DNA of 64,000 nt from Verrucomicrobiota bacterium (GCA_016235555.1 JACRKC010000020.1:1-64000); one strand, 5' to 3'. Shown: positions 16,677 through 27,403, counted from the stretch's first letter. The notes: generated by a model not told the origin, from the sequence alone. Translations and numbers: made by a program.

Positions 16677-18832
16677 ACCACGCGCCTGATTTCACCCAGC
16701 TCGCCTACGATTCATTCGTGTTTCCCGGCACGAAGCCCGCCTCCGCCGGCGACGCTTCGGTCTGGCAAACTTACGAGCAAATCCCGGTCAAGCCGGTCTT
16801 CACCGCGGCCGATCTGCCGCCGGCCGAGGCCCTCGACACGATGCCGGGCCTCGCGCCCTTTACGCGCGGGCCCTACACGACGATGTATGTCGCGAAGCCG
16901 TGGACGATCCGGCAATACGCCGGCTTCTCCACCGCCGAGGAGTCGAACGCGTTCTACAAACGCAATCTCGCCGCGGGCCAGGCCGGCCTCTCCGTCGCCT
17001 TCGACCTCGCGACGCACCGCGGCTACGACAGCGATCACCCGCGCGTCGTCGGCGATGTCGGCAAAGCCGGCGTGGCGATCGACTCGATCCTCGACATGCA
17101 GATCCTGTTCCGCGACATCCCGCTGAACAAGGTCTCCGTCTCGATGACGATGAACGGCGCCGTGCTGCCGATCATGGCGTTCTACATCTGCGCCGCGCTC
17201 GAACAGGGCGCGAAACTGGAGGAACTCTCCGGCACGATCCAGAACGACATCCTGAAGGAGTTCATGGTGCGGAACACCTACATCTATCCGCCGACTCCCT
17301 CGATGAAGATCATCGCGGACATCTTCGAATACACCTCGAAGAAGATGCCGAAGTTCAACTCGATCTCCATCTCCGGCTATCACATGCAGGAGGCGGGGGC
17401 GACGGCGGACCTCGAGCTGGCCTACACGCTCGCCGACGGTCTCGAATACCTGAAGACCGGCGTCGCCGCGGGCATCGACATCGACGCCTTTGCGCCGCGC
17501 CTCTCGTTCTTCTGGGCGATCGGCAAGAACTTCTTCATGGAAATCGCGAAGATGCGCGCGGCGCGCACGCTCTGGAGCGAGATCGTCGGGCGCTTCAATC
17601 CGAAGAACCCGAAGTCGCTCGCGTTGCGCACCCACTCGCAGACCTCCGGCTGGTCGCTGACCGAGCAGGATCCGTTCAACAACGTCGCGCGCACGAGCCT
17701 CGAGGCGCTGGCGAGCGTCTGCGGCCACACGCAGTCGCTCCACACCAACGCCCTCGACGAGGCCATCGCGCTGCCGACGGATTTCTCGGCCCGCATCGCG
17801 CGCAACACCCAGCTCCACCTCCAGCAGGAGACCGGCGTGTGCAACGTGGTCGATCCGTGGGGTGGCAGCTACTACGTCGAGTATCTCACCGCGGAGCTCA
17901 CCAAGAAAGCCCGCGCGCACCTCGAGGAAGTCGAGCGCATGGGCGGCATGACGAAGGCGATCGAGGCGGGCATCCCGAAGCTACGCATTGAGGAGGCCTC
18001 GGCCCGCCGCCAGGCGAAGATCGATTCCGGCAAGGAGACGATCGTCGGTCTCAACAAATACCGCCTCGAGCAGGAGGCGCCGATCGACATCCTCGAAGTC
18101 GACAACACCGCGGTGCGCGAGGCGCAGATCAAGCGACTCAAGGAGCTGCGCTCGTCGCGCGACGAGACCGCCTGCAAGGCGTCCCTCGCAGCGCTCACCG
18201 CGTGCGCCAAGTCGGGCCAGGGCAATCTGCTCGGTCTCGCCGTGGCCGCCGCGCAGGCGCGCGCCACGTTGGGTGAAATCAGCGATGCGCTCGAGGTCGT
18301 GTTCGGCCGCTACTGCGCGCAGATTCGTTCGATTTCCGGCGTCTACCGCCAGGAGTTTGGCGAACACGGCGCGGTGGCCAAAGTGAAGCAGAAGATCGCC
18401 GAATTCGAGGCGCAGGAAGGCCGCCGGCCGCGCGTGTTGATCGCGAAGCTCGGACAGGATGGCCACGATCGCGGCGCCAAGGTCGTCGCGACCGCGATGG
18501 CGGACCTCGGCTTCGACATCGACATCGGGCCGCTCTTCCAGACGCCCGCGGAAGCGGCGCGCCAGGCGGTCGAAAACGACGTGCACGCCGTCGCGATGAG
18601 TTCGCTCGCCGCCGGCCACAAGACGCTGCTGCCGCAGTTGCGCGACGAACTGCGCGCGCTGGGGCGCGAGGACATCGTGTTGATCTGCGGCGGGGTGATC
18701 CCGGCGCAGGACTACGATTTCCTCCTCGCCAACGGGGCGAGCGCGATCTTCGGGCCTGGCTCGGTGATCCCGGAATCGTCGCTTCGCATCATGGATCTCC
18801 TGATCGAGCGGCTGGAACCGGCTCCAGCGTGA
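16673..18832 (+). CDS. mutB: Methylmalonyl-CoA mutase large catalytic subunit
   Basis: 719 residues. The N-terminal barrel has [24 protein letters not shown] and [18 protein letters not shown], the substrate-binding side. The C-terminal B12 domain carries [12 protein letters not shown], where His598 is the expected cobalt ligand. It interconverts succinyl-CoA and (R)-methylmalonyl-CoA with adenosylcobalamin. It overlaps mutA by 4 bp upstream and meaB by 4 bp downstream, so the three genes form one unit. Confidence 0.97.
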   Translation: MNHAPDFTQLAYDSFVFPGTKPASAGDASVWQTYEQIPVKPVFTAADLPPAEALDTMPGLAPFTRGPYTTMYVAKPWTIRQYAGFSTAEESNAFYKRNLAAGQAGLSVAFDLATHRGYDSDHPRVVGDVGKAGVAIDSILDMQILFRDIPLNKVSVSMTMNGAVLPIMAFYICAALEQGAKLEELSGTIQNDILKEFMVRNTYIYPPTPSMKIIADIFEYTSKKMPKFNSISISGYHMQEAGATADLELAYTLADGLEYLKTGVAAGIDIDAFAPRLSFFWAIGKNFFMEIAKMRAARTLWSEIVGRFNPKNPKSLALRTHSQTSGWSLTEQDPFNNVARTSLEALASVCGHTQSLHTNALDEAIALPTDFSARIARNTQLHLQQETGVCNVVDPWGGSYYVEYLTAELTKKARAHLEEVERMGGMTKAIEAGIPKLRIEEASARRQAKIDSGKETIVGLNKYRLEQEAPIDILEVDNTAVREAQIKRLKELRSSRDETACKASLAALTACAKSGQGNLLGLAVAAAQARATLGEISDALEVVFGRYCAQIRSISGVYRQEFGEHGAVAKVKQKIAEFEAQEGRRPRVLIAKLGQDGHDRGAKVVATAMADLGFDIDIGPLFQTPAEAARQAVENDVHAVAMSSLAAGHKTLLPQLRDELRALGREDIVLICGGVIPAQDYDFLLANGASAIFGPGSVIPESSLRIMDLLIERLEPAPA

Positions 18833-19935
18833 GTGCTCCGCGCCATCCGACCGGCTCGCGGCCCGATTGGGTGCCCGAGGGCGGCGGTCCGGCGTTCGCG
18901 ACGACTGTCGTGCACGGTGGACCGCCGGCTCCCGCGGCCGGCGGCCGGCCGGTGTCACGGCGTCGCGCGCTGTCGCTCGACGATTACGCGGCCGGTGTGC
19001 TCGCGCGCGATCCGACCGTGCTCGGGCGCGCGATCACGTTGATCGAGAGCAATGCGCCGGCGCACCAGCAGCAGGCGCAGCAATTGCTCGCGCGCCTACT
19101 GCCGCACACCGGCCGGGCGCAGCGCGTGGGCATCACGGGCATCCCCGGCGCGGGGAAAAGCACGTTCATCGAAGCGCTCGGTTGCCAGCTTACCGATGCC
19201 GGCCGGCGGGTCGCTGTGCTCGCGATCGATCCGTCGAGTTCGGTCACGGGCGGCAGCATTCTCGCCGACAAAATCCGCATGGAAAAACTCTGCCAGCGAC
19301 GCGAGGCCTTCATCCGGCCGTCACCGTCGGGCGGGTCGCTCGGCGGCGTGGCGCGGAAGACCCGCGAGGCGATCCTCGTCTGCGAAGCGGCCGGCTTCGA
19401 CGTGGTGATCGTCGAGACGGTCGGCGTCGGGCAGAACGAGGTCGCCGTCCGCTCGATGGTGGATTTTTTCCTCGTGCTGATGATCGCGGGGGCCGGCGAC
19501 GAGATGCAGGGCATCAAGAAAGGTGTGATCGAGCTCGCCGATGCGCTCGTGATCAACAAGGCCGACGGCGACAACCGCGCGCGCGCGACCGCCGCCCAAG
19601 CGGAGATGAAACGCGTGTTGCACTACTTGCATCGAGCGACGGAAGGGTGGGAGACCCCAGCGCTGCTCGCATCGGCGCTGACGGGCGACGGCGTGGCGGA
19701 CGTATGGCGGGCGACGGACGAATTCTTTGCCAACGTGCGTGCGAGTGGCGTGCTCGACGCGCGCCGCCGGGCGCAGGCGGTCGAGTGGATGCATGCGCTG
19801 ATCGCGGAGAGCCTGCGGGCGCGTTTCTACGCGTCGCCGGCGGTGAAGGAGCGGCTGCGCGTCGTGGAGCAGGCGGTGGCCGCCGGCCGCCAGCCGGCGC
19901 TCGCGGCCGCGATGGAGCTGCTGGCCGCGAGTTGA
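18829..19935 (+). CDS. meaB: MeaB/ArgK-type GTPase chaperone of methylmalonyl-CoA mutase
   Basis: 368 residues from GTG 18829, overlapping the mutB stop (GTGA). G-protein motifs: [10 protein letters not shown] near residue 104, [28 protein letters not shown] and NKADG. MeaB proteins gate cobalamin loading and protect the mutase from inactivation. The N-terminal ~45 residues are Pro/Arg-rich and look disordered, longer than in typical members. Adjacency to mutAB makes the role firm. Confidence 0.95.
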   Translation: MSAPRHPTGSRPDWVPEGGGPAFATTVVHGGPPAPAAGGRPVSRRRALSLDDYAAGVLARDPTVLGRAITLIESNAPAHQQQAQQLLARLLPHTGRAQRVGITGIPGAGKSTFIEALGCQLTDAGRRVAVLAIDPSSSVTGGSILADKIRMEKLCQRREAFIRPSPSGGSLGGVARKTREAILVCEAAGFDVVIVETVGVGQNEVAVRSMVDFFLVLMIAGAGDEMQGIKKGVIELADALVINKADGDNRARATAAQAEMKRVLHYLHRATEGWETPALLASALTGDGVADVWRATDEFFANVRASGVLDARRRAQAVEWMHALIAESLRARFYASPAVKERLRVVEQAVAAGRQPALAAAMELLAAS

Positions 19936-19960
19936 AACCGTCCGGGTCGTGTGATCGGTC

Positions 19961-20029
19961 GTAGCAGCCGTCGGGAAGAGGCCACGCTTGCGATGCACTG
20001 CCTCCCGGCCTCCTTACGTCGGCCGCTAC
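19961..20029. repeat. Palindromic repeat, family B copy 2
   Basis: Begins GTAGCAGCCGTCGGGAAGAG and ends CCTTACGTCGGCCGCTAC; the left half has decayed more than the right. Lies between the convergent meaB and old-yellow-enzyme genes. The rest of the gap (20030-20239) holds a short hairpin, CGGCGGGC-GTCGCT-GCCCGCCG, near 20108 and a GTCGCTACG end near 20170, probably a decayed second element. Confidence 0.7.
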
Positions 20030-20239
20030 GCGCGATGGCACGACCGTCCTCTCAGAAGGCGTCGAGAAAGCCGAAAGTTGCGCTTGCCCGCGCCGGCTCG
20101 GCATAGCGGCGGGCGTCGCTGCCCGCCGAGGCTGGTGCTGCCACGCGCCGTGAACCCGCGGACCGGGAACCCCGTCGCTACGCAATCGCCCGCCAGCAGC
20201 CACCTGCCTTCCGCGCCGAGCGCCCTCATTCGGCCTCTC

Positions 20240-21319
<1,080 letters not shown>

Positions 21320-21358
21320 TCAAACACGGCGCGAAAAATTCGCAACCGGCCGCGCGCG

Positions 21359-21658
21359 TCATCCGCTCGCAAGCAGATCCTGGAATTCGCGATTCCGCTT
21401 GATGAACGCCGCCACGTAGGAGCACGCCGGCACGACGCGCAGCTTTTCGGCGCGCGCCCAGGCCAGGGCCGGTCGCACCAGTTTCTCGGCAATGCCCCGT
21501 CCGCGCAGCTCCGGCGGCACAAAGGTGTGCGTGAACACCACCGCGCCGTCCGCCAGCGTATAGTCGGCCACGGCGCGGTGACCGTCGACCGTCGCTTCGA
21601 AACGATGCTCCGCGCGATTGTGTTGAACGTTGATTTCCGCGTTCCCGGGTTCGCTCAT
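21359..21658 (-). CDS. Small GNAT-fold N-acetyltransferase (YjdJ-like)
   Basis: ATG 21658 gives 99 residues. The core ADYTLADGAVVFTHTFVPP and PPELRGRGIAEKLVRPAL carries the acetyl-CoA pyrophosphate loop RGRGIA, followed by PACSYVAAFIKRN. This is the minimal single-domain GNAT type of COG2388-like proteins, with no known substrate. An upstream in-frame extension to 21733 lacks GNAT features and is left out. Confidence 0.8.
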   Translation of the reverse strand: MSEPGNAEINVQHNRAEHRFEATVDGHRAVADYTLADGAVVFTHTFVPPELRGRGIAEKLVRPALAWARAEKLRVVPACSYVAAFIKRNREFQDLLASG

Positions 21659-21871
21659 GGGCGCATGATCGGCGCTTCCGCCGACGGTGCAATCCGCCCG
21701 GCAATAAATTTTGGTGATTCGACCCAGAAGCACAGGGCGATTCGTTTTCTCCGGTCTCGCCCCGGCCGCTGCTCCAATTAAGCTACGTTCGCGGCAGCGC
21801 GCGACGCCTGTCGTTCACCCCAAAATTCTACAACACCGAGGGAGCGCTCCCTCACCAACGAGAGGCCCACC

Positions 21872-22624
21872 ATGGTTCCGCATACCTACCTCGAACACGG
21901 TCTGTCGGTTCTGCAGGCGCGCCTGCGTTCACCTCTGCGCCCGTCCGTCCCGGGCGTGCACACCGAGATCCGCCCGTTCATCACGCTGTCGCGCGAGACG
22001 GGTGCCGGAGCCACCACGCTCGGCCGGGAACTCATTCCGTTCCTCAACCGCCAGTTCGGCGGCGACGACACGTCGTGGGTCTTCCTGGACCGCGACCTGC
22101 TCACGCACGCTCTCACGCAGCATCAGCTGCCCGAACGCCTCGCCGAATATCTGCCCGAGGACCGGATCTCCGAAATCCGCTCCGCCATTGGCGAACTGGT
22201 CGGTCTGCATCCGTCGCTGTGGCAGCTCGAGCAAAAGGTCACCGAGACCATCCTCCAACTCGCCCACGTCGGGCACGTGATTTTCGCGGGTCGCGCCTCG
22301 CACCTCATCACGCGCAACGTCCCCGGTGGTCTGCATCTCCGGCTCGTGGCCGCGCGCGAGACTCGCATCCCGCGCATCGCCGCCCTGCTTCGTTGCACCC
22401 CGGAACTCGCCGCCGCGCACATCGACAAGAACGACGCCGCGCGCCGCCGCTTCGTGCGCACGCACTTCGGCCGGGAAATCGACGATCCGCATCTCTATGA
22501 TCTCGTGCTGAACACCGACTACATCTCGACCGGCACCGCCGTGAAACTCGCGCTCGCCGCCCTGCGCGACCGGCTGGATCAGGCGCCAGCCGCCGCCGCA
22601 TCACTCGGCCCCGTCTGCGCCTGA
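21872..22624 (+). CDS. Cytidylate kinase-like family protein
   Basis: 250 residues. ATG 21872 is preceded by GAGAGG at a suitable distance. The P-loop region reads SRETGAGATTLGRELIPFL, like the cytidylate-kinase-like family; further on come HVIFAGRASHLI and KNDAARRRFVRTHFGRE with the Arg-rich lid, then LYDLVLNTDYIS. True CMP kinase motifs are only partly kept, so the substrate is unknown. It has its own promoter region after a 213-bp gap that contains a GGGAGCGCTCCC palindrome. Confidence 0.8.
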   Translation: MVPHTYLEHGLSVLQARLRSPLRPSVPGVHTEIRPFITLSRETGAGATTLGRELIPFLNRQFGGDDTSWVFLDRDLLTHALTQHQLPERLAEYLPEDRISEIRSAIGELVGLHPSLWQLEQKVTETILQLAHVGHVIFAGRASHLITRNVPGGLHLRLVAARETRIPRIAALLRCTPELAAAHIDKNDAARRRFVRTHFGREIDDPHLYDLVLNTDYISTGTAVKLALAALRDRLDQAPAAAASLGPVCA

Positions 22625-22650
22625 AGTCGGGCCACGAACCTCCGGGACCC

Positions 22651-22680
22651 GTAGCCCCGAGCGCCAGCGAGTGGGCCGTG
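22651..22680. repeat. Single repeat half of the GAGCGCCAGCGAG type
   Basis: GTAGCCCCGAGCGCCAGCGA followed by GTGGGCCGTG matches the left halves at 22847 (GTAGCGACGAGCGCCAGCGA) and 58069 (GTAGCCGCGAGCGCCAGCGA) but has no clear partner half. It lies just after the kinase-like gene. Confidence 0.6.
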
Positions 22681-22768
22681 CGCGACAAACATCGCTCGCG
22701 TTCGCGCGCGATCAGCCTGCGCCGCGTCGCGCTGCCCCTGTCACCGATTAGCGGAAAATCGGCAATCG

Positions 22769-22799
22769 AACCACTGATCGTCGCTGACGAACACTGATT
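22769..22799. repeat. CACTGAT-type repeat, first copy
   Basis: AACCACTGATCGTCGCTGAC continuing to AACACTGATT. An inverted, diverged copy is at 23207-23238. The pair flanks the repeat-rich 22.8-23.2 kb gap. Confidence 0.5.
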
Positions 22800-22804
22800 C
22801 ATTC

Positions 22805-22968
22805 CCCTTGGGTCAGATACCGCGAAGCTTGCTTCGCCTTGGATGGGTAGCGACGAGCGCCAGCGAGTCGAAGCGCGTCGGCTCGCTGGCGCTCGCCGCT
22901 ACGATACATGGTCGAAGGTGGCATGGCGGGATTGCTCACATGCCCCGGAGTTTGCTCTGGGGTTCTTC
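22805..22968. repeat. Composite palindromic element, copy 2 (GTAGC core)
   Basis: Left flank: GGGTCAGATACCGCGAAGC, TTGCTTCGCCTTGGATGG. Right flank: TTGCTCACATGCCCCGGAGT, TTGCTCTGGGG. The core at 22847-22902 is a different palindrome from copy 1: GTAGCGACGAGCGCCAGCGA inverted as CGCTGGCGCTCGCCGCTAC. Lies in the 634-bp gap between two convergent genes. Confidence 0.8.
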
Positions 22969-23008
22969 ATTCAAGAATCACATGAACGACTGACGTCGGA
23001 CGTTTGAA

Positions 23009-23077
23009 GTAGGGCGGGTCTGTGACCCGCCCTCGACCACTCACATCGCGGATGGGCGGGTCACAGACCCGCCCTAC
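23009..23077. repeat. Palindromic repeat, GGGCGGGTC type
   Basis: Left half GTAGGGCGGGTCTGTGACCC, with self-pairing GGGCGGGTC-TGT-GACCCGCCC. Right half is the exact inverse, GGGTCACAGACCCGCCCTAC. The rest of the gap to 23206 holds nothing recognised. Confidence 0.85.
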
Positions 23078-23206
23078 TTGCGACCGCGCGCTTGGGATCG
23101 CGGCTCCATCAGGCTAACGCGCGAGCCTCAATCAGTTGGTTCGACGGTCGCACCGGTCACCGAAAAAGTGACCTGTGATTCCCGGGCGATCGGTCGGCAC
23201 TCTCCG

Positions 23207-23238
23207 TATCAGTGCCCATCAGTTTCATCAGTGGTTGG
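23207..23238. repeat. CACTGAT-type repeat, inverted copy
   Basis: Read on the minus strand: AACCACTGATGAAACTGATG then GGCACTGAT. Same repeated CACTGAT/ACTGAT words as 22769-22799 in opposite orientation. Confidence 0.5.
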
Positions 23239-23258
23239 TGCTTCTGCCGAATTTGGTG

Positions 23259-24227
23259 TCAGTCGTCCAGCGCCCGGCCCCAGCGCGCCGCCAGCACGCC
23301 GCACACGATCAATTGCAGCGGGTGGTAGATCATGATCGGGAGCAAAATCAACCCGAGCCCCGGATGCGCGGCGAAGATCAACTTCGCCATGGGCACGCCG
23401 GACGCCAGCGTCTTTTTCGAGCCGCAAAAAATCGCCGCCATCCGGTCTTCACGCGCAAAGCCGAGTGCCCGGGCCGCACTCGCGGTCAGCACCATCACGA
23501 AGGCAAACAGCGCCGCGCACACGAGCCCCACCAGCAGCACCTGCCCGCCGCCGTGCCCCGACCAGATTCCCTCTTTGAACGAATCGCAGAACGAGGTGTA
23601 GACGAGCAGCAGGATGGTTCCGCGATCCACCAGCCCGATTTTCGCTTTGTGCCGCGCCGCCAGCCCGCCGAGCCACGGGTGCAACGCCTGCCCGACCGCC
23701 AGCGGCAGCACCAGCCACCGCAGCAGATCGAGGATCACGGGGCCGAGCGGCACGCTCTGGCCGCTGGTCTTCATCACCACCGCGATCCACAGCGGCGTGA
23801 GGAAAATGCCGATGAGGCTCGACAGCGTGGCGTTGAACACCGCCCCCGCCACGTTGCCGCGCGCCGTGGCGGTCATCGCCACGGATGACGACACCGTCGA
23901 CGGCAACGCGCACAGGTAAAACAAACCCAGCTTGAGATCCGGCGCCACCCGTCCGTCGAGCGCCACCATGAGCGCGAAGCCGATCAGCGGAAAAACCAAA
24001 AACGTGAAGCCCTGCACCAGCAGATGGAGCCGCCAGTTGAGCACGCCGGCCCGCATCGCACCGAACGACAGCGCCACCCCGTGCAGAAAAAAGATCAGCG
24101 CCACCCCCGCCTTCGTCACCAGTTCGGGGTGCATCCAGCCCCCCGCCGCTCCCGGCTCGGGCGCCGCCCAGGCGAGCACGGTCGCCGCAATCATGCCGAT
24201 GAGAAACCAGTCGGGTTTCAATTTCAT
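23259..24227 (-). CDS. SBF-like/bile acid:sodium symporter family transporter (YfeH type)
   Basis: 322 residues with about nine or ten membrane helices and the family pattern: VALIFFLHGVALSF, LPSTVSSSVAMTATARGN in the middle, FNATLSSLIGIFLTPLW and IFCGSKKTLASGVPMAKLI near the end, matching the crossover regions of the BASS fold. Members are Na+-coupled carriers for organic anions, but the YfeH branch has no defined substrate. It starts 78 bp from the murJ stop, with a palindromic repeat between. Confidence 0.88.
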   Translation of the reverse strand: MKLKPDWFLIGMIAATVLAWAAPEPGAAGGWMHPELVTKAGVALIFFLHGVALSFGAMRAGVLNWRLHLLVQGFTFLVFPLIGFALMVALDGRVAPDLKLGLFYLCALPSTVSSSVAMTATARGNVAGAVFNATLSSLIGIFLTPLWIAVVMKTSGQSVPLGPVILDLLRWLVLPLAVGQALHPWLGGLAARHKAKIGLVDRGTILLLVYTSFCDSFKEGIWSGHGGGQVLLVGLVCAALFAFVMVLTASAARALGFAREDRMAAIFCGSKKTLASGVPMAKLIFAAHPGLGLILLPIMIYHPLQLIVCGVLAARWGRALDD

Positions 24228-24233
24228 GCCGGT

Positions 24234-24309
24234 TGCAGGAGCCTGCTTGCAGGCGATTCGGAGAACATTCGACGACGCATGGGGAAATCGCCTGCCAGCA
24301 GGCTCCTAC
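24234..24309. repeat. Palindromic repeat whose GTAG end supplies the murJ stop codon
   Basis: Left half GCAGGAGCCTGCTTGCAGGC and right half, inverted, GTAGGAGCCTGCTGGCAGGC; each self-pairs as GCCTGC-TT/TG-GCAGGC. The TAG in the GTAG end of the right half is the stop codon of murJ (24306-24308), so the element overlaps the gene end. Confidence 0.8.
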
Positions 24310-25853
24310 CTTTTCGCTCCGCGCACTCTTGTCCACAACGCCGCGAGTTCGTCGCGCCCATCAATCTTCAGCGCCCACAGCGCCGCGCCATAAACCGCCA
24401 TGCCCAGCGGAATAAGCGCAAACACCGCGAGCCACTCCGCCCGCGGCAGCGCCCGCCCCAGCCAGAGCCAGCCACCGCCCACCACCACCGCCATCACCGC
24501 GGTTGCGAGCAGAATTTTTCCGAGCGATTGCCACAGTTCGCCAAATTGCATTCCGGGCAACGCGGTCCCCAGCAACCGCTGCAGCAGGACGGTCTGCACC
24601 ACCACCGCCGCCGTGCTCGCCACCACGAGGCCGCGCGCCCCGAGGTGATCCTTCAACCACCACCCGAGCGCGACGTTGATGACGAAGCTGAGCGCCGCGA
24701 GCTTCACCGGCGTCACGGTGTCCTTCGTCGCATAGAACGCCCGCGTCATCAGGCTGGCCACCGCGAAGAATGGCATCCCGATCGCAAACAACGCGAGCAA
24801 AGGCGCCATCGTCGCCGTGTCGGCCGACGTGAACTTCCCCCGCTCGTAAAGCAGCCGCACGATCGGCGTGCTCAACACCGCCAGTCCCACCGCTGCGGGC
24901 ACGTTGAGCAGGAGGATCAGCCGCACTCCGCGCCGGTAATCCGCGGCCATCGCGACAAAGTCCTTTTCCGCCACGTGCCGCGCCAGCAGCGGATAGACGA
25001 CCGTCGACACCGCGATCGCAAACACGCCGATCGGCAGCTCCATCAGCCGGTTCGAGTAGAAGAAAAGCGACGCCTCGCCCGGTTCGATCGAGAAGGCGAA
25101 AAGACGGGAGACGAAGACATTCACCTGGTAGATCGCCGTGCCGAACAACCCCGGCGCCATCAGCCGGGCGATTTCCCGCACCCGCTCGGACCGGCCGAGA
25201 TCGAACCGCGGCCGCCAGCCCTCGCGCATCAGCGCCGCCGCCGGCACGATCATCTGAAAGAATCCCCCCGCCAGCACGCCGCCGCATAACCACGCCGCCA
25301 CCGTCCCGTCACCCGCGTGCCACAGCCAGCCGGCCCCCGCCAGCGAGGCGATCATGCACAGGTTGAGCCACACCGGCGACAACGCCGCCTCCGTGAAACG
25401 GCCCAGCACGTTGAGCGCCGCTCCGCACGCCGCCGCGAGACACACGAAGGCCAGATAGGGAAACAGCACCGCCGTGAGATCGGCCGCGAGATACCACTTT
25501 CCGTCGTGCCCCGGCAGCAGCCGCGACTGGCTGAACACCGCCATCGCCACCGCCACGAGTCCGCCCGTGATGACCGCCAGCCAGCTCACCACCTGGCTGA
25601 CCAGCGCAAACGCCCCCTCGCGTCCGCGCTCGTTCAATTCCTGCTGCATCGTCGGCACGAACGCCGCCGTCAGCGCGCCCTCGCCCAGCAGCCGGCGGAA
25701 CAAGTTGGGCAGATTGAACGCCGTCACGAATGCATCGTTGATCCCGCTCGCTCCCAAAATGCCGAGCGCCAGTTGGTCGCGCAACAATCCCAGCACCCGC
25801 GACACGCTGGTCAGGAAAGAGACGACACCGATATCCCGGAGCTTTTTCGACAC
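24306..25853 (-). CDS. murJ: Lipid II flippase MurJ/MviN
   Basis: 515 residues from GTG 25853 (VSKKLRDIG), the usual MurJ start; an upstream in-frame extension runs through a repeat and is not counted. About fourteen membrane helices. Family stretches: SFLTSVSRVLGLLRDQLALG, GINDAFVTAFNLPNLFRRLL, GEGALTAAFVPTM, and NVFVSRLFAFSIEPGEASLF with RLMELPIGVF. It flips lipid II to the outer face of the inner membrane for peptidoglycan synthesis. The stop codon lies in a palindromic repeat. Confidence 0.94.
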   Translation of the reverse strand: MSKKLRDIGVVSFLTSVSRVLGLLRDQLALGILGASGINDAFVTAFNLPNLFRRLLGEGALTAAFVPTMQQELNERGREGAFALVSQVVSWLAVITGGLVAVAMAVFSQSRLLPGHDGKWYLAADLTAVLFPYLAFVCLAAACGAALNVLGRFTEAALSPVWLNLCMIASLAGAGWLWHAGDGTVAAWLCGGVLAGGFFQMIVPAAALMREGWRPRFDLGRSERVREIARLMAPGLFGTAIYQVNVFVSRLFAFSIEPGEASLFFYSNRLMELPIGVFAIAVSTVVYPLLARHVAEKDFVAMAADYRRGVRLILLLNVPAAVGLAVLSTPIVRLLYERGKFTSADTATMAPLLALFAIGMPFFAVASLMTRAFYATKDTVTPVKLAALSFVINVALGWWLKDHLGARGLVVASTAAVVVQTVLLQRLLGTALPGMQFGELWQSLGKILLATAVMAVVVGGGWLWLGRALPRAEWLAVFALIPLGMAVYGAALWALKIDGRDELAALWTRVRGAKR

Positions 25854-25922
25854 GCGCGGAGTTTCGCGAGGGCGGGAAGCGCTTAGCAAGCCAACGAAAA
25901 CCCGCCGCCCGGCGTCCGCGGT

Positions 25923-26055
25923 GTGACTCAAACTGAGGTCAGCGATCTGTAGCGGCGGTCTATGACCGCCGAACGAATGCCCTTGGTGCAACGACGGCGG
26001 TCATAGACCGCCGCTACAGCCGAAGCATTCGAAATCTGACCTCCATTTGAGTTAC
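25923..26055. repeat. Two-tier palindromic element, family A copy 1
   Basis: Outer arms 25923-25942 (GTGACTCAAACTGAGGTCAG) and 26036-26055 (inverse of GTAACTCAAATGGAGGTCAG). Inner arms 25949-25971 (GTAGCGGCGGTCTATGACCG) and 25995-26017 (inverse). Each inner arm folds as CGGCGGTC-TAT-GACCGCCG. Shares outer, inner and loop sequence (CCCTTGG) with the copy at 50541-50677. It fills most of the gap upstream of murJ. Confidence 0.85.
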
Positions 26056-26074
26056 GCCCGCCCCGGCGTCCGCG

Positions 26075-27403
26075 TCACTTCCGCTCCGGCGCGTCGAGCG
26101 CCGCGCTGGTCGCCGCCTCGAGTTCTGTCGCGTCGCGCCAGTCGTCCGCAAACGTCCGCGCGAGTTCGGCGCGCCGCGCCGTCTTGCCCGCTCTCGGCGC
26201 CCCCAGCGCGGCCGCAAGCGACAACCCGGCGTTGCGGTAAAACGGATGCAACGACGCCATCACGCGGTTCAGCTCCGCCGCGCGCCGGTTCAATTCGATT
26301 TCGACCAGCGGCTCCGCGTTGCGCTCCAGCACCGCGGCCAGCGGCAGCACGAAGTCGCTGCCGTCATCGCGGGCAAAAACGAACCGCGCCGCCTCGCCCA
26401 CCACGACGCGGGAATCCGGCGCGCTCAACGCCGGGAGGGTGTTGGCGCGCCGGAGGTGATGCCACCCGGTCTGCCACCACAACTCCCGCTCGGGGGCATT
26501 CGCAAAGCGTCCCGGAAAAGCGGCCCTCAGCGCGGGCTCCGGCGCATCGCCCGCCAGCAATCGCATCAACAACTCCGGCCACCCGGTCTCGCGCACCGAT
26601 TCGCTTTGCAGGAAGGTCAGCAACCCAAGCGCGCCGAGTTGGCGCTCACGCGTCTCGGTCTCCCCCCGCCGCCAAGCCAGCATGTCGCCGATCGCCGGCG
26701 GTGCGACGCCGGCCGATTCAGCTTTCCATGCGTCCCATTGCGCCGGCGCTGCGCGCGTGATCCACCATTCCACGCAGCCGATTTCCAACCACAGCGGCAC
26801 CGCGAGGCGGTCGTTGACGCCATGACGGGCCACCGCGAGCCGCATGAGCAACGCCTGGACCAGCGCCCGCCGAGCGGTCGCCTCTGGCGCAGGCTCCACC
26901 CAGCGCAGCCGCAGCGACACGACGCCAGCGGGCTCCACGGTCACTCGAAAAGCCGCCGGCTCGCGCCAATCGGCCGCCGGCACGAGCCGCACGAAGATCG
27001 GCGGCGAAAACCGCTCGGGTAACGCGAGGGGCGCGTTCAGCAAGTCCCACGCTTCCGCCGCCTGCGCGCTACACCATTGCGCCGCCGCCGCATCAGTCGC
27101 CGCGACTTCGAACCGCCCGGCCCCGCTCTGAAAGATCACCGGCGCCGGCCCCTCCTGCGCCTGGCCGGCGATTCCGCCCGTCAGCGGCGTCAGCCAGAGA
27201 CTGAGAGCACATCGAACAAGGCGGCCTTGCAGCGTAGCGGAAGCCGTGAGGCTTTCGCTGCTTCGAGCGAAACGCTCACACGTTCCGCTACAGCGGATCG
27301 CGAGCCTGGAAATTTTTCGCCACCGGCCCGGATGGAACCATGCAACCGGCCCCAGCAAAAAAATGTAGCAGCCGAGGTGACGAGGCTGGCGCGTGCCATT
27401 CAC
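26075..27403 (-). CDS. Hypothetical, probably exported protein; start uncertain
   Basis: The open frame has 442 codons, but the 5' part is problematic: ATG 27403 lies inside the repeat at 27365-27434, and codons ~38-57 come from the repeat at 27234-27291. The only other in-frame starter is TTG 27358. Recognisable protein begins near ALSLWLTPLTGGIAGQAQ, which looks like the hydrophobic core and cleavage site of a signal peptide. The mature part has GVNDRLAVPLWLEIGCVEWW, resembling the helper region seen in metallopeptidase-like or DUF-type surface proteins, but no HExxH is present. I assign no function. Confidence 0.65.
   Translation of the reverse strand: MNGTRQPRHLGCYIFLLGPVAWFHPGRWRKISRLAIRCSGTCERFARSSESLTASATLQGRLVRCALSLWLTPLTGGIAGQAQEGPAPVIFQSGAGRFEVAATDAAAAQWCSAQAAEAWDLLNAPLALPERFSPPIFVRLVPAADWREPAAFRVTVEPAGVVSLRLRWVEPAPEATARRALVQALLMRLAVARHGVNDRLAVPLWLEIGCVEWWITRAAPAQWDAWKAESAGVAPPAIGDMLAWRRGETETRERQLGALGLLTFLQSESVRETGWPELLMRLLAGDAPEPALRAAFPGRFANAPERELWWQTGWHHLRRANTLPALSAPDSRVVVGEAARFVFARDDGSDFVLPLAAVLERNAEPLVEIELNRRAAELNRVMASLHPFYRNAGLSLAAALGAPRAGKTARRAELARTFADDWRDATELEAATSAALDAPERK
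27234..27291. repeat. Two-half palindromic repeat at the 5' end of the exported-protein gene
   Basis: Left half GTAGCGGAAGCCGTGAGGCT, right half inverted GTAGCGGAACGTGTGAGCGT. Both share GTAGCGGAA, GTGAG and TTTCGC, but the stems differ in a paired way (AAGCC..GGCTT against AACGT..GCGTT, one G-T pair). It is read in frame by the open frame at 26075-27403. Confidence 0.75.
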
